In this document: in pieces, positions 6,465-11,654 of the stretch
Numbering within the stretch: position 1 is the first letter of the stretch
How the letters are laid out: each line of letters opens with the position of its first letter
NCBI GenBank assembly: GCA_965530995.1
Contig: CBESOB010000082.1
Span: forward strand, 1 to 11,654
Reading direction: 5' to 3'
From: JABABD01 sp965530995
GTDB taxonomy: Bacteria > Bacteroidota > Bacteroidia > Flavobacteriales > Flavobacteriaceae
DNA: 11,654 nt
Notes under the pieces: model-generated
The model's database searches: none
The model's input: the letters and a program-made list of their open reading frames with translations, nothing else
Told to the model about the DNA's origin: nothing
Made by a program: the position numbers and the translations under genes

Positions 6465-9020
6465 ATGGATGATAATTTTTCCCCAAGAGTAAAAGACGTC
6501 ATTGCTTTCAGTAAAGAGGAAGCATTACGCTTAGGCCATGACTTTATTGGTACTGAGCACTTAATGCTCGGACTATTAAGAGATGGCAATGGCAAAGCAA
6601 TTAATATATTAAGTGCCCTGGATATAGACCTGAACCACTTGCGGCGCAAAGTCGAGATCTTGAGCCCTGCAAACCCAAATGTTGCTGTCGCCACAAACGA
6701 AAAAAAGAATTTACATCTTACAAGGCAGGCTGAGAGAGCCTTAAAGACGACGTTCTTGGAAGCCAAATTATTCCAGAGCTCTTCAATTAATACAGCACAT
6801 CTATTATTATGCATCTTGCGTAATGAAAATGACCCCACTACGAAGTTGTTAAACAAACTCAAAGTGGATTACGATGGTGTCAAAGAACAATTCAAACTAA
6901 TGATTGCAAACGAAGACGATTATATAGATTCACCTAAATCAGAATCATTTCCTGGAGACGATGATGAAAATTTAGAAGGAGAGGGATCCAAAGAAAATGT
7001 ATTCAACCAACCCACTGGTGCGAAAGGTTCCAAAAAATCGAAAACGCCAGTCCTTGATAATTTTGGAAGAGACCTTACGGCAATGGCCGAGGAAGGAAAA
7101 CTCGACCCTGTCGTTGGTCGAGAAAAGGAAATACAAAGAGTTTCACAAATTCTTAGCAGACGTAAAAAGAACAATCCTTTGCTTATTGGTGAGCCGGGAG
7201 TCGGTAAATCCGCTATAGCAGAAGGTCTGGCTAACAGGATTGTCAAGCGTCAAGTATCTAGGATATTATTCAATAAAAGAGTAGTCACATTGGACTTGGC
7301 AAGTTTAGTGGCCGGTACTAAGTATCGCGGGCAGTTTGAAGAACGAATGAAAGCGGTCATGAATGAGCTTGAAAAGAATGATGATATCATTCTTTTCATT
7401 GATGAGATTCATACCATTGTAGGAGCTGGTGGAGCCACTGGAAGTCTTGATGCCTCTAACATGTTCAAGCCTGCTTTGGCAAGAGGTGAAATACAATGTG
7501 TCGGTGCGACCACTTTGGATGAATACAGACAGTATATCGAAAAAGATGGTGCCTTAGAAAGACGTTTCCAAAAAGTGATCGTAGAACCTACGACTGTTGA
7601 GGAAACAATTGAAATACTCAATAACATTAAAGGCAAGTATGAAGAGCACCACAATGTGAAATATACGGACGAAGCAATTCAAGCTTGTGTGAAATTGACA
7701 AATAGATACATGACAGAACGGTTCCTTCCAGACAAAGCCATTGATGCTTTAGATGAAGCTGGATCGCTTGTACATATTACCAATATTGATGTTCCACAAC
7801 AAATTCTTGAATTGGAAAAACAACTCGAAGACGTTAAGGAAACAAAGAATTCTGTTGTTAAAAAACAGAAATACGAAGAAGCCGCTAAACTTAGAGATGA
7901 TGAAAAACGTCTAGAAAAAGCTTTGGCAGAAGCTCAAGAACAATGGGAAGAAGACTCTAAACAACATCGTGAAGAGGTCACTGAGGATAATGTGGCAGAT
8001 GTCGTTTCCATGATGACTGGAGTTCCTGTTAATAGAATAGCACAAACTGAAAGTAATAAATTGGCTAAATTACCTGAATTGATCGGTGGAAGAGTCATTG
8101 GTCAAGATGAAGCTGTTGCGAAAGTAGTTAAGGCAATTCAAAGAAATCGTGCAGGGTTAAAAGATCCAAACAAGCCAATCGGTTCATTTATATTTTTAGG
8201 ACAAACTGGAGTAGGTAAAACGCAGTTGGCGAAAGTACTAGCTTCAGAATTATTTGATAGTGAAGAAGCACTGGTCAGAATAGATATGAGTGAATACATG
8301 GAGAAATTCGCCATCTCAAGATTGGTAGGAGCTCCTCCCGGATATGTGGGTTATGAAGAAGGTGGGCAATTAACAGAGAAAATAAGACGCAAGCCCTATG
8401 CCGTATTACTACTCGATGAAATTGAAAAGGCACATCCTGATGTTTTCAATATGTTATTGCAGGTATTGGATGATGGGTATCTAACTGATAGTTTAGGCAG
8501 GAAAATAGATTTCCGGAATACGATAATCATTATGACTTCGAATATAGGATCCAGAAAACTAAAGGATTTTGGTACTGGTGTTGGTTTCGGCACAGCTTCC
8601 CAGAAAGCTCAAGAAGATGCCAATGCACGAGGTGTCATCCAAAATGCTCTTAAGAAGGCCTTTGCGCCTGAATTCTTGAATAGGATCGATGACGTCGTGG
8701 TGTTCAATACTCTGGAAAAAGGCGATATTGATAAGATCATTGACATCGAACTTGAGAAATTATTAGATAGAATCAAAGGCCTCGGGTATATCTTGAAGCT
8801 AAGCAAAAATGCCAAAGCGTATATAGCAGAAAAAGGATTTGATAAGCAATACGGAGCTAGACCCTTGAAAAGAGCTATCCAGAAATATATAGAAGATACA
8901 CTCGCTGAGGAAATAATTAATTCCCACCTGCAAGAAGGCGATAAGATCTATATGGATCTTGACAAGAAAAAAGACGAATTGTTCATAAAAATTGAAAAAG
9001 CCGCAAAATCGGCCAAATAG
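6465..9020 (+). CDS. clpC: ATP-dependent Clp protease ATPase subunit ClpC
   Basis: This 851-residue HSP100 unfoldase feeds substrates into the ClpP protease. Two Clp-N repeats are visible (about 5-64 and 85-143), then an acidic linker (about 150-185). AAA1 has Walker A GEPGVGKS (242-249), Walker B with Asp313-Glu314, pore-loop Tyr287 (KYRG) and Arg366-Arg367. The middle domain is short and contains a UVR-like motif (KYEEAAKLRDDEKRLE, 469-484), typical of ClpC rather than ClpB. AAA2 has Walker A GQTGVGKT (579-586), Walker B Asp651-Glu652, pore loop GYVG (626-629) and sensor-2 GARP (797-800). The ClpP-docking loop is Val706-Gly707-Phe708, the VGF form of the IGF/IGL tripeptide. All catalytic motifs are intact. 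It has its own promoter candidate and terminator, so it is probably monocistronic, without the ctsR-mcsA-mcsB neighbours of Firmicutes. Confidence 0.97.
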   Translation: MDDNFSPRVKDVIAFSKEEALRLGHDFIGTEHLMLGLLRDGNGKAINILSALDIDLNHLRRKVEILSPANPNVAVATNEKKNLHLTRQAERALKTTFLEAKLFQSSSINTAHLLLCILRNENDPTTKLLNKLKVDYDGVKEQFKLMIANEDDYIDSPKSESFPGDDDENLEGEGSKENVFNQPTGAKGSKKSKTPVLDNFGRDLTAMAEEGKLDPVVGREKEIQRVSQILSRRKKNNPLLIGEPGVGKSAIAEGLANRIVKRQVSRILFNKRVVTLDLASLVAGTKYRGQFEERMKAVMNELEKNDDIILFIDEIHTIVGAGGATGSLDASNMFKPALARGEIQCVGATTLDEYRQYIEKDGALERRFQKVIVEPTTVEETIEILNNIKGKYEEHHNVKYTDEAIQACVKLTNRYMTERFLPDKAIDALDEAGSLVHITNIDVPQQILELEKQLEDVKETKNSVVKKQKYEEAAKLRDDEKRLEKALAEAQEQWEEDSKQHREEVTEDNVADVVSMMTGVPVNRIAQTESNKLAKLPELIGGRVIGQDEAVAKVVKAIQRNRAGLKDPNKPIGSFIFLGQTGVGKTQLAKVLASELFDSEEALVRIDMSEYMEKFAISRLVGAPPGYVGYEEGGQLTEKIRRKPYAVLLLDEIEKAHPDVFNMLLQVLDDGYLTDSLGRKIDFRNTIIIMTSNIGSRKLKDFGTGVGFGTASQKAQEDANARGVIQNALKKAFAPEFLNRIDDVVVFNTLEKGDIDKIIDIELEKLLDRIKGLGYILKLSKNAKAYIAEKGFDKQYGARPLKRAIQKYIEDTLAEEIINSHLQEGDKIYMDLDKKKDELFIKIEKAAKSAK

Positions 9021-9040
9021 TACATATTAATCATTTTAAG

Positions 9041-9069
9041 ACCCATCCATGTATTGGATGGGTTTTTTT
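9041..9069 (+). terminator. strong intrinsic terminator of clpC
   Basis: ACCCATCCA (9041-9049) pairs perfectly with TGGATGGGT (9055-9063) around a 5-nt loop and is followed by a seven-T run (9063-9069). It begins 20 nt after the clpC stop. It also separates clpC from the zinc-finger gene that starts at 9083, which therefore either needs its own promoter or depends on read-through. Confidence 0.93.
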
Positions 9070-9082
9070 GTAGATTTAATGA

Positions 9083-9415
9083 ATGAATCGCAAGGAAAAA
9101 GAATCGATACGTAAGCAGATACTGGATGAGATCCATGCCACAGAACAATCAGTATTACGGTATCAAGAATTAACTAAACCAATTGCTCCAGAAAATGCAA
9201 TTGGCAGAATTTCAAGAATGGATGCGATAAACAATCGTTCCATTAATGAAGAAGCCCTTAAAAAAGCTGAGTTAAAACTCAATAATCTACAAATAGCTTT
9301 TAGTAATATCGATGATACTGATTTTGGAATTTGCGCGCGTTGTAAGACTACTATTCCAACTGGTAGAATCTTATTAGTACCTCAAAGCAGATTCTGTGTG
9401 CATTGTGCAATGTAA
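9083..9415 (+). CDS. TraR/DksA-family zinc-finger protein
   Basis: This 110-residue protein has an N-terminal helical part (about 1-75, probably a coiled coil, with a likely turn around 35-50) and a C-terminal four-cysteine zinc finger: Cys84, Cys87, Cys105 and Cys108 in the canonical C-X2-C-X17-C-X2-C spacing of DksA/TraR. Family members bind the RNA polymerase secondary channel and modulate transcription, in DksA together with ppGpp. The E. coli DksA tip motif DxxDxA is not preserved; Asp47 in SRMDAINN is the only acidic residue at the tip, so activity may differ. Two ATGs overlap: the one at 9079 runs into a stop after 11 codons, so 9083 is the start. It begins only 14 nt after the clpC terminator T run, with TAGATTTA just upstream as a poor -7 match. 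It could also be annotated as a general C4 zinc-finger protein. Confidence 0.9.
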   Translation: MNRKEKESIRKQILDEIHATEQSVLRYQELTKPIAPENAIGRISRMDAINNRSINEEALKKAELKLNNLQIAFSNIDDTDFGICARCKTTIPTGRILLVPQSRFCVHCAM

Positions 9416-9562
9416 GTATTTTATTACATTAATACGTATAATCCGTTTTATATATGTTTTAACAATTATTTTGTGAGTCTTTATACTACATGATTATTGA
9501 ATAATATCAGTGGTATCATATCTTGTCTATCTACAAATTTGCTATTAATCATGTTGCAAAAA
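9416..9562. promoter_or_regulatory. short intergenic region with weak hairpin
   Basis: The 7-bp inverted repeat AATGTAA (9409-9415, containing the stop codon of the zinc-finger gene) and TTACATT (9424-9430) has an 8-nt loop but no T run after it, so it is at best a weak 3'-end structure. The rest is AT-rich. No perfect promoter motif is seen ahead of the next gene, which must have its promoter here or be read through. Confidence 0.3.
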
Positions 9563-9949
9563 ATGACTTATTCTCTCAAAGAACATTTAAATGTCCATTC
9601 CCTAGCTGGTATAGGCACTGTCACTTTTTTCGAGAACTTTGTTCTTTTTGATATCGAGGAGGGCGTGCATCTCGGATATATTGAAATGGAAAAGATACAT
9701 AGTATTGTTTCCTATCATTTCGAAAAATCGCCTTACGCCTATATTAGCAATAGGAATATTTCGTATTCTATGAACCCAATCACCTATTCAACTCTTAACA
9801 ACATAAAGGAGTTAAAATGCATTGCTATGTTTAAGAACGATATAAAAGGGTTCGACGCTAAGGTTGAGGCGCATTTTCTTAATAAGCCAATTAAAGTATT
9901 CAGTTCTTTCGAGCATGCTGCTAATTGGGTCAATGACTTTTTTGAATAA
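9563..9949 (+). CDS. conserved-looking hypothetical protein (possible STAS/SpoIIAA-like fold)
   Basis: Starting at the ATG at 9563 gives 128 residues beginning MTYSLKEHLNVHSLAGIG. The frame is open upstream with an ATG at 9551 and a TTG at 9497. I prefer 9563 because the alternative N-terminal extension is a hydrophobic, low-quality stretch unlike the rest and no Shine-Dalgarno site favours it. Visible features are GTVTFFENFVLFDIEEGVHL, SPYAYISNRNISYSMNP, and a C-terminal SSFEHAANWVNDFFE. The alternating strand and helix pattern with a final FxxxxxAxxWV helix recalls small STAS/SpoIIAA-like proteins of flavobacteria, but this is an impression of fold, not a match. No signal peptide, no membrane segment in the preferred form, and no obvious catalytic residues. 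It is convergent with hutH, with only 5 nt between the stop codons. Confidence 0.75.
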   Translation: MTYSLKEHLNVHSLAGIGTVTFFENFVLFDIEEGVHLGYIEMEKIHSIVSYHFEKSPYAYISNRNISYSMNPITYSTLNNIKELKCIAMFKNDIKGFDAKVEAHFLNKPIKVFSSFEHAANWVNDFFE

Positions 9950-9965
9950 ACACCCTATTCAAAAA
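9939..9965. terminator. shared AT-rich hairpin between convergent genes
   Basis: TTTTTGAATA (9939-9948) pairs with TATTCAAAAA (9956-9965) around the 7-nt loop AACACCC. Most of the stop codon of the upstream plus gene (9947-9949) and of hutH (9955-9957) lies within the hairpin. T-rich tracts are part of the stem on each strand. It is a plausible weak bidirectional terminator. Confidence 0.5.
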
Positions 9966-11466
9966 TAATCCTTGAATCTATATCGAGTTGTTTTAAGAAG
10001 TCAATCGATTTCTCAATATCGTCATGAAGAATTTTATCTTCCTTTATAAATGGGACCTCTACTCTATAAGCTTTTAAAATACTTTCCAAGAATTCTGATG
10101 ATTTTAAAGGTTTCCTGAATGCAATGGCCTGTGAGGCATTTAATAATTCAATGGCAAGAATACGCTCAACATTCTCAATTAACCTAAACGCTTGTACGGC
10201 AGCATTGGCCCCCATACTTACATGGTCTTCTTGCCCATTAGAGGATACAATCGAGTCTACGCTTGCTGGCGTCGCTAATTGTTTATTTGCGCTTACAATA
10301 CTAGCGGCGGTATACTGAGGAATCATTAATCCAGAATTCAATCCTGGATGATCGACTAAAAACGCTGGTAAGCCTCTTAGTCCAGAAACTAATTGAAAGG
10401 TTCTTCTCTCTGATATATTCCCTATTTCAGCCATCGCTATTTTTAAGAAATCGAGGCCTAAAGCCAAAGGCTGTCCATGAAAATTACCTGCAGAAATTAT
10501 CAGATCTTCACTCTTGAATATATTTGGATTGTCGGTAACCGAATTAATTTCAGTAACAAAGGTTTTTGTCACGAATTCCAAGGCATCCTTGGTGGCACCA
10601 TGCACCTGAGGCACGCATCTAAACGAGTATGGGTCCTGTACATGCTTCTTTTCTTGATTAATTAGTTCGCTACCCCTCAATAATTCACGTATTCTTTCGG
10701 CAGTCTTCAACTGTCCATTATGCGGTCTAACAAGGTGGACAAGCTCCAAAAAAGGTTCCAAACGACCATTAAAGGCATCAATTGAAATACTCGCTATTAC
10801 ATCCGAAAAATAAGACAAACGATGCGCGTTCAATAAAGTATGCACACCATAAGCACTCATGAACTGGGTCCCATTCAACAATGCTAACCCTTCCTTGGAT
10901 TGTAACTGAATTGGTTTCCAATTGAATTTTTCAAGAATAGTCTTAGCAGCTAATCTTTCACCTTTATATATAACTTCACCTTTTCCTATTAAAGGTAGGG
11001 ATAGATGTGCCAAAGGCGCTAGATCACCAGAAGCCCCAAGCGACCCTTGAGTATATACCACAGGTAAAATGCCTTCATTATAAAAATCAACCAATCGTTG
11101 AACCGTTTCTAATTGTATCCCACTATGTCCATAACTCAATGATTGTATTTTAAGAAGAAGCATTAAATGTACAATCTCTTCAGGAACTAAATCACCTGTA
11201 CCACATGCATGTGACATCACTAAATTCTCCTGCAGCTTAGTGAGGTTTTCCTTAGATATTTTTACATTATGCAAAGAACCAAATCCTGTATTGATACCAT
11301 AAATGGGGCCTTCATGTCCCTTTAATTTATCATCAAGGTACTTACGGCATTCTTTTATTTTTTCGATGGCTTCTTGAGATAATTCCAATGTCTTTTGATT
11401 ATTGAAAATATCATGAATCACAACAAGATCCAAGGGTTGAGTACTTATGCGATGAACATTATCCAT
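9955..11466 (-). CDS. hutH: histidine ammonia-lyase
   Basis: This 503-residue enzyme removes ammonia from L-histidine to give urocanate, the first step of histidine degradation. The MIO electrophile forms from Ala145-Ser146-Gly147 in GSLGASGDLAPLAH. Other active-site residues are Tyr56 (IYGINTGFG) and Asn198 (ALLNGTQ), about three positions later than their Pseudomonas putida counterparts. The Ser85-His86 pair in NLVMSHACGTG is the selectivity signature of histidine-specific lyases; tyrosine and phenylalanine lyases differ there. GNFHGQPLAL and the NISERRTFQLVSG region are also conserved. Length and both ends fit the family. The ATG at 11466 is preceded by GAGG at a suitable distance. No hutU, hutI or hutG is in the window, so the rest of the pathway is elsewhere or beyond the right edge. 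A role in aryl-polyene or flexirubin-type pigment clusters, where related lyases occur, is less likely given the SH pair. Confidence 0.95.
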   Translation of the reverse strand: MDNVHRISTQPLDLVVIHDIFNNQKTLELSQEAIEKIKECRKYLDDKLKGHEGPIYGINTGFGSLHNVKISKENLTKLQENLVMSHACGTGDLVPEEIVHLMLLLKIQSLSYGHSGIQLETVQRLVDFYNEGILPVVYTQGSLGASGDLAPLAHLSLPLIGKGEVIYKGERLAAKTILEKFNWKPIQLQSKEGLALLNGTQFMSAYGVHTLLNAHRLSYFSDVIASISIDAFNGRLEPFLELVHLVRPHNGQLKTAERIRELLRGSELINQEKKHVQDPYSFRCVPQVHGATKDALEFVTKTFVTEINSVTDNPNIFKSEDLIISAGNFHGQPLALGLDFLKIAMAEIGNISERRTFQLVSGLRGLPAFLVDHPGLNSGLMIPQYTAASIVSANKQLATPASVDSIVSSNGQEDHVSMGANAAVQAFRLIENVERILAIELLNASQAIAFRKPLKSSEFLESILKAYRVEVPFIKEDKILHDDIEKSIDFLKQLDIDSRIIFE

Positions 11467-11496
11467 AGTACCTCAAAAGAAATCATTCGATTGATT

Positions 11497-11510
11497 ATTT
11501 GCAAGCAAAT
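11497..11510. promoter_or_regulatory. palindrome ATTTGC-AA-GCAAAT upstream of hutH
   Basis: Two perfect 6-bp inverted arms with a 2-bp centre lie 31-44 bp upstream of the hutH start. CACATTTG read on the minus strand (11506-11513), a 7/8 match to TAnnTTTG, overlaps it, so a repressor bound here could cover a hutH promoter. The symmetry is seen; the regulatory role is inferred. Confidence 0.35.
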
Positions 11511-11532
11511 GTGGAGAAATATTATTAACTAA

Positions 11533-11654
11533 CTATCTAATCAGTTATATCATGCTTCGAAAGGGATTAAAATTGTAGAAGGTATTACGAGGTTTATTCT
11601 TTTTGATCAAGAAGAAAGTGTTGTTGGCGCTGATGCACCTAAACCTTCTAAACT
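11533..11654 (+). other. unresolved partial reading frame at right edge
   Basis: After a TAA at 11530-11532, the plus strand stays open to the window edge for 40 codons without any ATG, GTG or TTG. Codon first positions are purine-rich (about 70% from 11560 on), which resembles coding sequence. The translation contains GIKIVEGITRFILFDQEESV, which aligns ungapped with GIGTVTFFENFVLFDIEEGV of the hypothetical protein at 9563-9949. It may be a decayed or partial paralogue, or a gene whose start I cannot identify. An alternative reading is the last 15 codons of a minus-strand gene (11654 to the TGA at 11607-11609). I cannot choose between them. Confidence 0.25.

Noticed and set aside
6458..6862. 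134-codon minus-strand frame over the clpC start
   Set aside because: It is antisense to the conserved Clp-N repeats and has no recognisable features.
9497..9562. N-terminal extension of the hypothetical protein from a TTG start
   Set aside because: The added residues are unlike the compact family-style start at 9563, and no ribosome-binding site supports TTG.
11574..11650. 8-bp inverted repeat TAGAAGGT / ACCTTCTA at the right edge
   Set aside because: It is short, widely spaced and without a terminator tail, so chance is a sufficient explanation.

Overview
The window looks like a chromosomal segment of an AT-rich member of the Bacteroidota, most likely family Flavobacteriaceae. The reasons are the protein sequences (a GyrA with a flavobacterial-style C-terminal domain, an HD phosphohydrolase N-terminus, a ClpC), mostly weak Shine-Dalgarno sites, and promoter-like motifs close to the Bacteroidota consensus (TTTG and TAnnTTTG). 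Almost everything is housekeeping or core-type gene content. I see no insertion sequence, prophage, CRISPR array, tRNA or rRNA.

Layout: (1) 1-257, minus: the N-terminal part of a membrane-anchored 7TM-HD (PgpH-type) phosphohydrolase that runs off the left edge and carries an unusual 32-bp inverted repeat. (2) 258-386: a divergent promoter region. (3) 387-2322, plus: a two-gene unit of biosynthetic thiolase and a YkfC-like SH3/NlpC-P60 peptidase, closed by a strong bidirectional terminator. (4) 2369-6199, minus: gyrA followed by a secreted TPR protein, probably one transcript. (5) 6200-6464: a divergent intergenic region with two inverted repeats and a good promoter candidate for clpC. (6) 6465-9020, plus: clpC with its own intrinsic terminator. 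(7) 9083-9415, plus: a small TraR/DksA-type zinc-finger protein. (8) 9563-9949, plus: a conserved-looking hypothetical protein. (9) 9955-11466, minus: hutH (histidine ammonia-lyase), convergent with the previous gene and sharing a terminator hairpin with it. (10) 11467-11654: the hutH upstream region and an unresolved partial reading frame at the right edge.

The genes do not form one pathway. They cover acyl-CoA metabolism and murein-peptide processing (thiolase/NlpC unit), DNA topology (gyrA), protein quality control (clpC), transcriptional control (DksA-like) and histidine catabolism (hutH). I did not find a convincing new biological system. The best leads are the near-perfect inverted repeat at the left edge, the hairpins in the gyrA-clpC intergenic region, and the right-edge fragment whose translation resembles part of the hypothetical protein on the other side of hutH.
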